This document shows positions 33,870-42,887 of a stretch of 64,000 nt of DNA, one piece after another. The position numbers and the translations under genes were made by a program. The stretch is from Halolamina pelagica. GTDB taxonomy: Archaea; Halobacteriota; Halobacteria; Halobacteriales; Haloferacaceae. The notes beneath the pieces are model-generated. The model was not told the origin of the DNA and did not search any database. It saw only the letters and a list, made by a program, of their open reading frames with translations. Location of the stretch: positions 1 through 64,000 of the forward strand of contig NZ_FOXI01000005.1 of assembly GCF_900115675.1 (NCBI RefSeq), written 5' to 3'. The stretch's first letter is position 1; every line of letters starts with the position of its first letter.

Positions 33870-34075
33870 CTGGAGATCCAGGCGTACGTCTGGATCGAGC
33901 CGAACAGCAGCGCGAGCACGCCGTTCTGGACGAGCAGCACGCTCTCGGGGTTCGCCGGGGGCGCGGCCCGGACCCACAGCGTCAACAGCCCGAACAGCGT
34001 CGTGAGTACGAGGTTGTACTTCGCGAGCACGGCCCACGTGTCCTGATCGAGGTCGACGAGACCGTCGCTGCCCAT
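33866..34075 (-). CDS. Small two-span membrane protein
   Basis: A 69-residue protein: MGSDGLVDLDQDTWAVLAKY is polar, then two spans (NLVLTTLFGLLTLWV and VLLVQNGVLALLFGSIQTYAWI). Its stop overlaps the stop of rlmE on the other strand by four bases. The composition and start context fit a real gene. No family recognised; small DUF-type membrane proteins of this shape are frequent in haloarchaea. Confidence 0.7.
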   Translation of the reverse strand: MGSDGLVDLDQDTWAVLAKYNLVLTTLFGLLTLWVRAAPPANPESVLLVQNGVLALLFGSIQTYAWISS

Positions 34076-34115
34076 ACCGGGTCCTGGGGCTGCCGAGGGA
34101 GGAAGCTGGCGGCCG

Positions 34116-34439
34116 CTACCCGCGCCGGTACCACCTGCCCAGTTCGATCAGCGTCCCGACGCCGCTGGCCAGCGCGAGCGCGCCGACGAAGGCCGTTCCG
34201 CTGCCGAGGTAGGCGACGAGACAGACCGCCGTCGCGAACGCGGCGGCGAGGGCGTTGTACGCGCCGTGTTCTCGGACGCTCGGGACCGCGCTCACGCCGA
34301 AGAAGAGCACCCCTAGCGCGACCAGTCCGTAGGCCCACTGTGCGGGGCCGCCCGGGCGGACGGCGAAGGCGACGCCGACGACCGCGAGGAGAGTCGAGAC
34401 GCTCGCGTGGAGCAGCCTCTGTACGCGCCGTTCGTCCAT
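34116..34439 (-). CDS. Four-span membrane protein of unknown function
   Basis: A 107-residue protein that begins MDERRVQRLLHASVSTLLAVVGVAFAV, with four closely packed hydrophobic segments and a short basic C-terminus (GRWYRRG). It precedes the smaller membrane protein at 33866 on the same strand by 40 bases, so they may share a transcript. Function not recognisable. Confidence 0.72.
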   Translation of the reverse strand: MDERRVQRLLHASVSTLLAVVGVAFAVRPGGPAQWAYGLVALGVLFFGVSAVPSVREHGAYNALAAAFATAVCLVAYLGSGTAFVGALALASGVGTLIELGRWYRRG

Positions 34440-34481
34440 CGACGCCCGCTCGGGGCGCCGGCGAGAAAAGCGGCGCGCTCC

Positions 34482-35216
34482 CTACGCCGTGAACAGCCGG
34501 CGATCCTCGGCGTCGCGTCGGCGAACGGCGCCGACGATCGCGTAGACGAACGGCGTGTCGATCAGCGCGATCGCCAGCTTGAGCACGTACTGACCGACGA
34601 CGAGCGCGGCGACGCTCGGTACGGGGCCGCCGCCGACGAGCGGGAGGCCCATCTCCGCGCCGACACCGAGGTTCGGAAGCACCCAGAACGCGACGCCGAC
34701 GAAGATCACGGTGTCGATGAGCTGGCTGCTGGCGGTCGAACCGATGTTGCGCAGCCACAGTTTGTCGCCGTCGGTGTACTCCTTCAGCCGGTGGAAGACG
34801 ATCACGTCCCAGTTCTGGCTGGCGACGTAGGCCAGCAGGCTGCCGGCGACGATGTTCGTCGACGCGCCGAGCACCGCCGAGAACGTGCTCGCGAACTCGG
34901 GGTTCGCGGCGGGCGCGACGATGGTGCTCCAGACCAGCGCCAGGACGACGAAGTTCATCAGGAAGGCGACGTTGACCAGTTCGCGGGCGGCCCGTTTCCC
35001 GTACAGTTCGGCGTAGCAGTCCGACGCGAAGTAGGTCACCGCGTACGCGAGCGCGGCGCCCGGCAGCGTGAGCGCGCTGCCCGCGACCGGGATCCCGAAC
35101 GGTAGCTGGAAGGAGAGCAGCTTCGCGGCGGTGAGCTGGGCGGTCACCAGCGCGGTGACGAACAGCGCCGCCAGCAGCAGGCGGTCGACCGGGAGCGGGC
35201 GGCGGTCGGCGCTCAC
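34482..35216 (-). CDS. Queuosine-precursor-type transporter (YhhQ/VUT family)
   Basis: A 244-residue, six-span membrane protein. Visible family motifs: LVTAQLTAAKLLSFQLPFGIPVAGSALTLPGAALAYAVTYFASDCYAELYGKR (the D-x-x-x-E-x-Y-G-x-x motif) and IVAGSLLAYVASQNWDVIVFHRLKE. YhhQ proteins import the deazapurine precursors preQ0/preQ1. Archaea use preQ0 for archaeosine, so supply of that base is plausible (inference), and archaeosine synthase is encoded at 48680-50437. It starts from GTG at 35216, overlapping the preceding RHH gene by four bases (GTGA), so the two are coupled. Confidence 0.87.
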   Translation of the reverse strand: MSADRRPLPVDRLLLAALFVTALVTAQLTAAKLLSFQLPFGIPVAGSALTLPGAALAYAVTYFASDCYAELYGKRAARELVNVAFLMNFVVLALVWSTIVAPAANPEFASTFSAVLGASTNIVAGSLLAYVASQNWDVIVFHRLKEYTDGDKLWLRNIGSTASSQLIDTVIFVGVAFWVLPNLGVGAEMGLPLVGGGPVPSVAALVVGQYVLKLAIALIDTPFVYAIVGAVRRRDAEDRRLFTA

Positions 35217-35392
35217 GCGTCCTCCTCCTCGATACGACCCTGTCGCTCGTCGATCTCGTCGAGCCGGTCCAGCGTCTTCCGGATCGACGCCCGGATGGCG
35301 TCGCTGCGGTTGACGAACTTCCCGTCGGCGCCGACGTGCTCGTCCAGATCCGCGAGCAGTTCGTCGGGGATCTCGACGGAGACTTTCGTCAT
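35213..35392 (-). CDS. Ribbon-helix-helix (CopG-type) DNA-binding protein
   Basis: A 59-residue protein: MTKVSVEIPDELLADLDEHV is the DNA-binding strand and first helix, VNRSDAIRASIRKTLDRLDEI the second helix. This is the RHH fold of small dimeric transcription regulators. The stop overlaps the YhhQ-type gene's start, which makes regulation of that operon possible. Its ATG is itself overlapped (ATGA) by a 24-codon frame starting at 35463 on the same strand, a possible coupled leader. Confidence 0.88.
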   Translation of the reverse strand: MTKVSVEIPDELLADLDEHVGADGKFVNRSDAIRASIRKTLDRLDEIDERQGRIEEEDA

Positions 35393-35562
35393 CGCTCGTC
35401 CTCCCCGGCCACTGCCTGTTCGGCGGCGGTCCGTGCCGGTCGGTTCGGTGCTCGCATAGTCATACCGGAGGGATACCCAGGGATACGCAAAAACGCACCG
35501 TTCGGGAGCCGGGTGGCTAACTGGCTCGGAGAGCGTGGGGCCGAAGGAGACGCCCGGTCGCG

Positions 35563-38301
35563 CTACCCGTCGTCGCCGGCGGTTTCGGGCCCGATGGTGG
35601 GTTTCCGGAGGTTGCGGCGACCGCCGAGCGTGAGCACGTACAGCACCACGAGGCCGACGCCGTAGGCCGCCATCAGCGGGATCGTGATCATGATCATCGT
35701 GAGCGCGTCCGCCGGCGTCAGCAGCGCGGCGACGAGCATCATCCCGATCATCACCTCGCGCCAGCGGCTCCGCATCGCGGTGTAGGAGACGCCGGCGGTG
35801 TTCAGCAGCGCCATCAGCACCGGCACGTCGGCGAGGATGCCGATGCCGGCGGTGGTGAAGAAGATCAGCCAGAAGAAGTCGGTGATCCGGTAGCTGATCG
35901 TCATGTTCGCCGCCAGCGCGTCCTCGACGAGGTAGGAGATGACCCGCGGCGCCACCTCGAAGTAGCCGAAGATCAGCCCCCCGAGCAGCCCCCCGGTCAG
36001 CAGCGCGGCCCAGCCGAAGATGACCTCGCGGCGCCCGCGGACGAACCCGCGGTCCCGCAGCGCCGGCCACGCGAAGTAGGCGATCATGGGGAGCACGGCG
36101 ATGATCCCCAGCAGCGCCGAGAACTTCACCTCGAACACCAGCGCCTCGACGGGGTGGAGCGCGATGACCTTCGACGCCTCCATCGCCGTCTGCCCCGGCT
36201 GGAGCACCTCCCCGGGCACGCGGGAGAGGAAGTCGGCGTAGACGTCCTTGATGCCGCCGGTGTAGAGCCAGAAGAACGAGCCGGCCATCACGACCATGAA
36301 CGTGCCGACGATGTAGAACAGCCCCGAGGTGACGGAGCCGAGGATGAACTGGAGGTCCTTGTAGTAGCCGCCGATGTCGTCCTCGTCGGTGTCCTCGGCG
36401 AACTCGTCGAGGAACGTGCTGCTGGCGCGCTCGGCTCGGTCGCCGACGCTGCCGGGCTCGGACTCGTCCTCCTCGGCTTCGGCCTCCGCGGTCTCTCGGG
36501 CCTCGTCGAAGCGATCGAGGATCAGGCGCGCCCGGTCGTCGTCGTCGGCCGCGAGCGCGCGGTTGGCGTAGAAGTTCGCCGCCTGCTCCGTCAGCGCCGT
36601 GAAGGTCGCCGGCGGCGCGCGCTCGAGCTCGTCGGTCGAGAGCTGGCCGACGTTGACCGCGGTGGGATCGGTGCCGGCGAAGTAGCACGCGAGCAGCACG
36701 TAGAGGCCGACGAGGGCGGCGATGACCGCGAGCGACCCCACGGCCGCGAGGCCGGCGGCGACGAGCGTCGAGTAGCCGAACGCGGGGAGGGAGACCCCGA
36801 ACCCCGCCTGTCGGAGCAGCCCGTTCACCTCGGCCGTGTAACCGAGCACGGCGTAGGCGACGCCGAACAGCACGACCGCGAAGACGGCGAGTGGCTGGCC
36901 CTGCTGGCGGAGGCGCTCCCCCCAGTCGACCCAGTCCCGGCCCCGGCGGATCGCCTCCAGGGGGTTGGCGGGCGTGAACAGCGGCTCGGTCTCGTGTCGC
37001 GGGGGCTCGGGTTCGTCCCCGTCCGGCTCGTTGGCCTCGTCGTAGCGGTCGAGGATGGCCTGCGCCTTCCCGTGGTAGCCGTCGTCGATGGCCCGTTGGG
37101 CGGCTTCGAGCGCTTCTGGCTCGTCCATCGACTCGAACGCCTGGATCGGCGCCGCGCGGACGCCCTCCTCGTCGAGCGCGTCGAGGTCGATCCCGGTCGG
37201 GTCGCCGAGTTCGGCGTCGGGGTCGACGGTGTTCTCGAGTTCGCGGTAGGCGAACAGCAGCAGGCCGACGACGGCGAAGCCGACGCCGAGGCCGGCGCCG
37301 ACGAGCAGGACGTTCCCGGTGGGGGAAAGCGGGGTGAGCCCGCCCAGCGCCGGCGCGCGGTAGCTGCTGCCGATCGCGGCGAGGCCGGCGTCGATGGCGC
37401 CCCGGCCGCCGGCGTCGGCGTAGAGCCACGCGACGGCGACGCCCGCGACGACGAGCGCGGCGGCCTCGTTCCAGTTGCGCCGGAGCACGCCGCCGACGGT
37501 GAGCCGTTCGCTGCCGCGCTTCATCGTGACCGCGAACTTCGCGAGGTAGAGGCTGAACCCGTACAGCACCAGCAGCGGCGCCGCCCACATGATCTGGGTG
37601 AACGGGTCCGGCGGCGAGAACACGGCGCCGAAGACGAAGATGGCGACGACGGCGTAGCGCCACTTGTCGCGGAACTGCTCGTAGGGGACGATCCCGGTGT
37701 AGGAGAGCCCCGTGATCGCCAGCGGCATCTGGGCCGCCAGCCCGAAGGAGAACGTCAGCAGCAGCACGAACTGGGTCCAGAGGACGATGGACCAGTGGGG
37801 GGCGAAGCCGGCCGCCGCCGCGTTGCCGGCCAGGAAGTTGAACATGATCGGGAAGAACAGCAGGTAGCCGTAGGCCATCCCGCCCATGAACAGCAGGAAG
37901 GAGAGGGCGGCGATGGGCACCGCCTTCCACAGCGGGATCGGGACCTCCGGCCAGCGACCCCGCTCTTTCAGCGCGTCGCGGGAGAAGTAGAGCAGCACGG
38001 GCGCGGCGACGATCAGCCCGACGGCGAGCGAGATCTTCGCCTGGAGCAGGATCACGTCGAAGGGCGTCTGGGCGATGATGTCGAACTGCGAGACCAGCTC
38101 GTCGGGCATCCGCTGGGTGGTGACCCCTTTGAGCCACTCCCAGATCCCCCCGCGGAGGGCCGTGAACATCCCCATGAAGGCGATGACGAAGACGACGAAC
38201 ACCTTCTGGAGGTCCTTCTGCGCGGAGCGGAGCATCGCTCCCGCGGTCTCCCGCCCCTCGGCGATGGCGCGCTGGGTATCGTCGTCGAGCGCGCTGGACA
38301 T
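35563..38301 (-). CDS. tatC2: Double TatC translocase subunit (TatC2/TatCt)
   Basis: A 912-residue protein made of two TatC domains. The first (about residues 30-300) has WEWLKGVTT, FKVAAPVLLYFSRDALKERGR, FGLAAQMPLAITGLSYTGIVPYEQFRDKWRYAVVAIFVFGAVFSPPDPFTQIMWAAPLLVLYGFSLYLAKF, the E-x-F-R-x-x-R and S-P-P-D motifs. The second half repeats this (TAGIGILADVPVLMALL, MRSRWREVMIGMMLVAALLTPADALTM). A long acidic linker with extra spans joins them. Haloarchaea are known to have such fused TatC proteins, needed because most of their secretome uses Tat. It is divergent from tatC1. The second half ends RNLRKPTIGPETAGDDG. Confidence 0.93.
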   Translation of the reverse strand: MSSALDDDTQRAIAEGRETAGAMLRSAQKDLQKVFVVFVIAFMGMFTALRGGIWEWLKGVTTQRMPDELVSQFDIIAQTPFDVILLQAKISLAVGLIVAAPVLLYFSRDALKERGRWPEVPIPLWKAVPIAALSFLLFMGGMAYGYLLFFPIMFNFLAGNAAAAGFAPHWSIVLWTQFVLLLTFSFGLAAQMPLAITGLSYTGIVPYEQFRDKWRYAVVAIFVFGAVFSPPDPFTQIMWAAPLLVLYGFSLYLAKFAVTMKRGSERLTVGGVLRRNWNEAAALVVAGVAVAWLYADAGGRGAIDAGLAAIGSSYRAPALGGLTPLSPTGNVLLVGAGLGVGFAVVGLLLFAYRELENTVDPDAELGDPTGIDLDALDEEGVRAAPIQAFESMDEPEALEAAQRAIDDGYHGKAQAILDRYDEANEPDGDEPEPPRHETEPLFTPANPLEAIRRGRDWVDWGERLRQQGQPLAVFAVVLFGVAYAVLGYTAEVNGLLRQAGFGVSLPAFGYSTLVAAGLAAVGSLAVIAALVGLYVLLACYFAGTDPTAVNVGQLSTDELERAPPATFTALTEQAANFYANRALAADDDDRARLILDRFDEARETAEAEAEEDESEPGSVGDRAERASSTFLDEFAEDTDEDDIGGYYKDLQFILGSVTSGLFYIVGTFMVVMAGSFFWLYTGGIKDVYADFLSRVPGEVLQPGQTAMEASKVIALHPVEALVFEVKFSALLGIIAVLPMIAYFAWPALRDRGFVRGRREVIFGWAALLTGGLLGGLIFGYFEVAPRVISYLVEDALAANMTISYRITDFFWLIFFTTAGIGILADVPVLMALLNTAGVSYTAMRSRWREVMIGMMLVAALLTPADALTMIMITIPLMAAYGVGLVVLYVLTLGGRRNLRKPTIGPETAGDDG

Positions 38302-38323
38302 AGCGAGAAGGAGCGACTTCGGC

Positions 38324-38338
38324 GTTATCAACCTTTTC
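38324..38338 (-). promoter_or_regulatory. BRE and TATA box for tatC2
   Basis: Reading the minus strand, GAAAAGG (BRE-like) runs into TTGATAAC, centred about 27 bases before the tatC2 ATG at 38301. The same GAAAAGG element precedes the divergent tatC1 TATA box. Confidence 0.6.
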
Positions 38339-38357
38339 ACCTCGCGGGCGGGCGATC

Positions 38358-38373
38358 CGAAAAGGCCTATAAG
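38358..38373 (+). promoter_or_regulatory. BRE and TATA box for tatC1
   Basis: The sequence CCGAAAAGG followed by CTATAAG (38367-38373) is centred 28 bases before the ATG at 38398, a canonical haloarchaeal leaderless promoter. Confidence 0.7.
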
Positions 38374-38397
38374 ACCGCGTGAGCGATACCGACCCAT

Positions 38398-39690
38398 ATG
38401 GCCGAGGAACCGGACGACGAGGAGGGACGCGAGCCGTCCGACTCGTCGGTGTCCGGTTCCGACGAGGAACGGGAGTCGGAAACGGGATCGGAGCCGCACG
38501 AGGACACGACGGACGAGGAGCAGTCGCCGGACGAGGGAACGACGAGCGGATCGCCGACGGATGACGACGCCGCGAGTGACGACGCCGCCGACGCGGACGC
38601 CGACGGAACGAACGACGCGGACGGTGATGGCGGCGACGGCGGCGGGGCGGACTCGAACGACACGGTCGAGCCCGCGTTCACGGACGTGAAGGGACTCGGT
38701 CCGGACACCGACGGGTTAGACGACGACGCGGACGATGCGGACGAGAGGTCGGGTGATGCGGACGACGCGGACGACGACGGGTACATGTTCGAGGACTACG
38801 ACCCCGACGAGCCGCCGGCCGCGGCCGCCGAACACGGGGCGCGCCCCCCGGCGGACGACGGCGACGACGCCCCAACCGACGTCGATCGCTCGCCGGACAG
38901 CGACGAGGGCGACGACGGACTGCTCGGCGGCGGGCCCGAATCGGATCAGGAGATGCCGCTGGCAGCCCACATCGAGGAGATGATGAAGCGGCTCTCGGTG
39001 GTGTTCATCGTCGGCGGCGCCGTCGCGCTGACGCTGTTGGGGCTCGGGCAGGCGTTCGAGCAGGTGCCCACGGCGGTGGACATCATCGACGCGCTCTGGA
39101 ACAACGCGATCCCCGGCGCGCCGCAGATCGAGGGCCGGCGCCCCCGAGTGTACGGGCCGCTGGAGCTGATCCTGACCAAGCTCAAGGTGACCGCGCTGGC
39201 GGGCCTGCTGGTCGCGCTCCCCGTCTTCGTCTACGAGACGTACATGTTCATGCGCCCCGGGCTCTTCCCGAAGGAGCGCCGGTACTACCTCGCCGCGATC
39301 CCCACGAGTCTGGTGTTGGGAACGGTCGGGATGGCGTTCTCCCACTTCGTGATCATCCCGGCGATCATGCGCTACTTCACGGTGTACACCGACGAGAACG
39401 TCGCCACCGTGGCCTACGGGCTCGAGAGCACGTTCTCGCTGATCATCGTCCTCATGGGCTACATGGCGGTGATCTTCCAGATCCCGCTGTTCATCATGCT
39501 CGCGATCATGATGGGGATCGTCACCCGCCAGTGGCTGGAGGACAAGCGCCTCCTGTTCTGGGGTGGCTTCCTCACCATCGCGTTCCTGGTCAACCCCGAC
39601 CCGACGGGGATGACCCCGTTCATCATCGCGGCGACGATGATCGTGCTCTACGAGGGGACGCTGGCGTTGCTGCGCTGGACCGGGAACTGA
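38398..39690 (+). CDS. tatC1: TatC translocase subunit with acidic N-terminal extension (TatC1/TatCo)
   Basis: A 430-residue protein. The first 180 residues are an intrinsically disordered acidic extension (Asp, Glu, Ser, Ala). From about residue 183 comes the TatC core: MPLAAHIEEMMKRLSVVFIVGG, PLELILTKLKVTALAGLLVALPVFVYETYMFMRPGLFPKERRYY (with F-x-P-G-L-x-x-x-E-R) and FLVNPDPTGMTPFIIAATMIVLYEG. Six spans. TatC binds twin-arginine signals and nucleates the translocon that exports folded proteins. Haloarchaeal TatCo proteins are known to be long and acidic at the N-terminus (family knowledge). The gene is divergent from tatC2 with 96 bases between the starts. Confidence 0.93.
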   Translation: MAEEPDDEEGREPSDSSVSGSDEERESETGSEPHEDTTDEEQSPDEGTTSGSPTDDDAASDDAADADADGTNDADGDGGDGGGADSNDTVEPAFTDVKGLGPDTDGLDDDADDADERSGDADDADDDGYMFEDYDPDEPPAAAAEHGARPPADDGDDAPTDVDRSPDSDEGDDGLLGGGPESDQEMPLAAHIEEMMKRLSVVFIVGGAVALTLLGLGQAFEQVPTAVDIIDALWNNAIPGAPQIEGRRPRVYGPLELILTKLKVTALAGLLVALPVFVYETYMFMRPGLFPKERRYYLAAIPTSLVLGTVGMAFSHFVIIPAIMRYFTVYTDENVATVAYGLESTFSLIIVLMGYMAVIFQIPLFIMLAIMMGIVTRQWLEDKRLLFWGGFLTIAFLVNPDPTGMTPFIIAATMIVLYEGTLALLRWTGN

Positions 39691-40040
39691 GCCGTCGACG
39701 TCGTTCTCCGCCCGTTCGTGTTTGCGGTCGCCACTCGAAGGGGCAAGTCACGCCGACCGATAGCGTCGGCGCGTCGCGTCCCCGGCGCCCGGTCGTCGTC
39801 CCCGTCGACGACAACCGGCCGATCCACCCCGACTCGTTACAGTCGCTGTTCGGGTTCACACACGGTCGAAGCGATGGGGCCGGTGTCCTGCTGCACCATC
39901 GCGGTCGGTGCAGGCGCGGGTGGCGTCGATGGCCGTCGTCGAGCGACCGGCCGGACGCCTTGCCGCGTCGGATCCGCACGTCGACGCCGTCGCTGGGGAA
40001 CGCTGCGTCGTCGAAAGAACTTCCGCGAAAACGGAGCCGC
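39691..40040 (+). other. 350-base region without a convincing gene
   Basis: Between the convergent ends of tatC1 and lonB no frame has the acidic composition, start context or codon use of the neighbouring genes. The longest minus-strand frame (39623-39979) is Arg/Ser-rich and reads as a shadow. The GC content stays near the local level. It may hold terminators of both genes, but no clear stem-loop plus T-run was found. Confidence 0.5.
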
Positions 40041-42170
40041 CTACTGCGGCGTCGGCTCCGACCCGCCCGCGGGCTTCGTGACTTCGGAGCTCTCCAGCGC
40101 GGAGCCGGTGATGCTCTTCAGCCGACTCACGAGGGAGTCCTTCCCGCCCTCGCCCTCCAGGGCCACGTCGAGCACCTCGGAGATGTGTGAGACCGGAATG
40201 ATCTCGACCATCTCCTTGTACTCGTCCTCGATCATCACGTCCTGCTCGTTGGCCTTGGGGATGATCACGCGGTCACAGCCCGCTTTCGCGGCCGCCTCGA
40301 TCTTGTGCGTCACGCCGCCCACGGGGAGCACGTCGCCCCGCACCGACAGCGAGCCCGTCATCGCGAGGCTCTGGTCGACCCCGATGTTCTCCAGCGCGGA
40401 GATCACCGCCGTCGCGACCGTGATCGACGCCGAGTCGCCGTCGACGCCCTGCTGGCCGGTCTGGATGAACTGGATGTGGATGTCCTTGTCCGAGATCTGC
40501 TCGTCGGTGTACTTCTTGATGATCGCCGAGACGTTCTGCACCGACTCCTCGGCCATCTCCTGGAGCTGGCCGGTGGCGATCACCTGCCCGCCCATCCCTT
40601 GGGAGGGGGTGATCTCCGCCATCACCGGCAGCATGATCCCGGAGTCGTCGCCCATCACGGCGAGACCGTTGACGCGGCCGACCTGGTGGCCTTCCGAGAC
40701 CTGCAGTTCGTAGTCCTTCCGGCGCTCGATGTAGTCGTCGGCGAGCTGCTGCTCGATCGAGCGGCTGCGGCCCTTGGCTTCGAGCACGTGCTCCCGCGTG
40801 GTCCACTCCGCGTTCTCGCCGCGGGCGATGTCGCCCGCCACGCGGACCAACCCACCCAGCGAGCGGAGTTCGAGCGTGAGGTGGTCCTTCCGGCCGGCGC
40901 GGCGCCGGGCCTCGAGGATGACCTCCTCGACGGCGTCGTCCGTGAAGTGGGGCAGGCGGCCGTCGTTGTCGACCTCCTGGGCCACGAAGCGCGCGTACTT
41001 CCGGCGCATCTCCGGGCTGTCGCGGATGGTGTCGTCCATGTACACCTCGTACCCGTAGCCGCGGATGCGGTTCCGGAGCGCGGGGTGCATGTTCTCCATC
41101 GCGTCCAGGTTCCCCGCCGCGACCATCACGAAGTCGGTCGGCACGGGTTCGGTCTGGACCATCGCGCCCGAGGAGCGCTCGGACTGGCCCGTGATCCCGA
41201 ACTCGCCCTCCTGGATCGCGGTCATGAGGTGCTGCTGGGACCGAACGTCGAGCGTGTTGATCTCGTCGATGAACAGCACGCCCTTGTTCGCCTTGTGGAT
41301 GGCGCCGGCCTCGACGCGGTCGTGGCTCGGCGTCTCCATCCCGCCGGACTGGAACGGGTCGTGGCGCACGTCGCCCAGCAGCGCACCCGCGTGGGCGCCC
41401 GTGGCGTCCTCGAACGGCGCGGTCTTGGTGTCCGCGTTGTTCACCAGCAGGTTCGGGATCATCGCGTCGCTGCCGCGGGAGGCGTACTTGAACCCGATGT
41501 AGATCAGCACCGCGCCGATCACGGCGAGGATCGGGTTCCCCATCGCCAGGATCGCGTAGCCGGCGACGACGGCGATCACGATCCACATCAGGAGGCTGCG
41601 GAGCTGATCGCGCTTCTGGGCCTCCTCCTTGTGGGCGTCGATGATCTGTTCGCCCTTGCCCGCGGGGACGGTCCGGACCTTCGGCTCGTTGCCGTCGTCC
41701 GGGTTGTGGTAGACCAGCACGTCCTGCAGCTCCTCCTTGGGGAGGAGCTCGGCCATCGCCTTCGCGAGCATCGACTTCCCCGTCCCGGGGGAGCCGATCA
41801 TCATCACGTGGCGGCGCTGCTTGGCCGCCTTCATCACGACGTCCCGGGCGTGCTCCTGCCCGATCACCTGATCGACCAGCCGGTCGGGGACCTTGATCTC
41901 GGCCGTCGAGTCGATCTGGAGGCCACCGAGCAGCTCGTCCTTCCCGATCTCCTCGTCGTCGTCGATCTCGGCGTCGAACTCCACCTCGCTCCCGAGGTCG
42001 TCGATACCGGGAGCCTCGTCCTCGTCCTCCCCGCGGTGCTGTTGCTCCGCGGGCCGGTCGGGCTGTTCGTCGGGGTCGCCCTCTCGGGCGCCCGACCCGT
42101 TGAGCGGGAAGGGATCTTCCTCCTCCTCCCCCTCGCCGGGCACGTCGGTATCGTCCGTTTCGTTGCTCAT
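40041..42170 (-). CDS. lonB: Membrane-anchored archaeal LonB protease
   Basis: A 709-residue AAA+ protease. An acidic N-terminal tail (about 1-90) precedes the ATPase: Walker A GSPGTGKSM near residue 127, two membrane spans inserted after it (LLMWIVIAVVAGYAILAMGNPILAVIGAVLIYIGF, about 195-230), Walker B GVLFIDEIN, sensor 1 GNLD and arginine-bearing RNRIRGYG. The C-terminal protease domain has the Ser of GDSASITVATAVIS and the Lys of GGVTHKIEAAAKAGCDRVIIPKANEQD. LonB degrades unfolded and regulatory proteins at the membrane; in haloarchaea it controls carotenoid enzymes and is essential. ATG at 42170 is supported by a TATA-like AAAGTATATC about 40 bases upstream. Confidence 0.97.
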   Translation of the reverse strand: MSNETDDTDVPGEGEEEEDPFPLNGSGAREGDPDEQPDRPAEQQHRGEDEDEAPGIDDLGSEVEFDAEIDDDEEIGKDELLGGLQIDSTAEIKVPDRLVDQVIGQEHARDVVMKAAKQRRHVMMIGSPGTGKSMLAKAMAELLPKEELQDVLVYHNPDDGNEPKVRTVPAGKGEQIIDAHKEEAQKRDQLRSLLMWIVIAVVAGYAILAMGNPILAVIGAVLIYIGFKYASRGSDAMIPNLLVNNADTKTAPFEDATGAHAGALLGDVRHDPFQSGGMETPSHDRVEAGAIHKANKGVLFIDEINTLDVRSQQHLMTAIQEGEFGITGQSERSSGAMVQTEPVPTDFVMVAAGNLDAMENMHPALRNRIRGYGYEVYMDDTIRDSPEMRRKYARFVAQEVDNDGRLPHFTDDAVEEVILEARRRAGRKDHLTLELRSLGGLVRVAGDIARGENAEWTTREHVLEAKGRSRSIEQQLADDYIERRKDYELQVSEGHQVGRVNGLAVMGDDSGIMLPVMAEITPSQGMGGQVIATGQLQEMAEESVQNVSAIIKKYTDEQISDKDIHIQFIQTGQQGVDGDSASITVATAVISALENIGVDQSLAMTGSLSVRGDVLPVGGVTHKIEAAAKAGCDRVIIPKANEQDVMIEDEYKEMVEIIPVSHISEVLDVALEGEGGKDSLVSRLKSITGSALESSEVTKPAGGSEPTPQ

Positions 42171-42307
42171 AGAACGCTTTCGCTACCCCAAACGAGGCTC
42201 GCGCGCCTGATATACTTTCCCCCATCATCGACGACGGTTCGAACGTCGTAGATGCGTGTTTCGAGGTCTCTATCCGTCGATGTCGGTAGCCCGGTTTTCC
42301 GAACGAG

Positions 42308-42349
42308 CTTATAAAGGACCGCCGCCGTCCGACTCGCCGTTTTTATTCC
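42308..42349 (+). promoter_or_regulatory. Two TATA-like boxes upstream of nadM
   Basis: CTTATAAAG at 42308-42316 lies about 60 bases before the nadM ATG, and TTTTATTCC at 42341-42349 is centred 27 bases before it. The second matches a leaderless start; the first would give a transcript with a short leader of about 30 bases. Confidence 0.5.
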
Positions 42350-42371
42350 CCCCGGGAGCGAAGCCGCGACC

Positions 42372-42887
42372 ATGCGGGGGTTCTACATCGGCCGGTTCCA
42401 GCCGTACCACGACGGACACCACCAAATGGTGACCGAGATCGCCGACGAGGTCGACGAGCTCGTGGTCGGCATCGGCTCCGCGGGCGACTCCCACACTACG
42501 CGGAACCCCTTCACGGCCGGCGAGCGGGTGATGATGGTGACGAAGGCGCTGAACCCGCTCGACATCCCCACCTACGTCGTCCCCATCGAGGACCTCGAAC
42601 GCAACGCGGTCTGGGTCGGCCACGTCCAGTCGATGACCCCCCAGTTCGACGTTGCCTACTCCAACAACCCCCTCGTCGTCCGGCTGTTCCACGAGTCCGG
42701 CGTCGAGGTGCGGCAGTCGCCGATGTTCCAGCGCGACGTGCTCGAGGGCACGGAGATCCGGCAGCGACTCGTCTCCGACGGCGACTGGGAGTCGCTCGTC
42801 CCCGACGCGGTCGTCGAGACGATCCACGAGGTCGACGGCGTCGAGCGCATCAAGCAGGTCTCCGAAACCGACTCCAACGCGGACTGA
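42372..42887 (+). CDS. nadM: Nicotinamide-nucleotide adenylyltransferase
   Basis: A 171-residue archaeal NadM. It begins MRGFYIGRFQPYHDGHHQMV, which holds the nucleotidyltransferase H-x-x-H-like motif (FQPYHDGH), then GIGSAGDSHTTRNPFTAGERVMMV and, near the end, MFQRDVLEGTEIRQRLVSDGDW, the I-S-x-T-x-x-R-equivalent. It joins NMN and ATP to make NAD+, the last step of NAD synthesis. The hexameric cytosolic enzyme has the expected length. The last base of its stop codon is the first base of the next gene's start, so it forms an operon with the TRIC-like channel gene. Confidence 0.96.
   Translation: MRGFYIGRFQPYHDGHHQMVTEIADEVDELVVGIGSAGDSHTTRNPFTAGERVMMVTKALNPLDIPTYVVPIEDLERNAVWVGHVQSMTPQFDVAYSNNPLVVRLFHESGVEVRQSPMFQRDVLEGTEIRQRLVSDGDWESLVPDAVVETIHEVDGVERIKQVSETDSNAD

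Noticed and set aside
39623-39979. 118-codon minus-strand frame between tatC1 and lonB
   Set aside because: Arg/Ser-rich, no start context or homologous pattern, and overlaps the end of tatC1.
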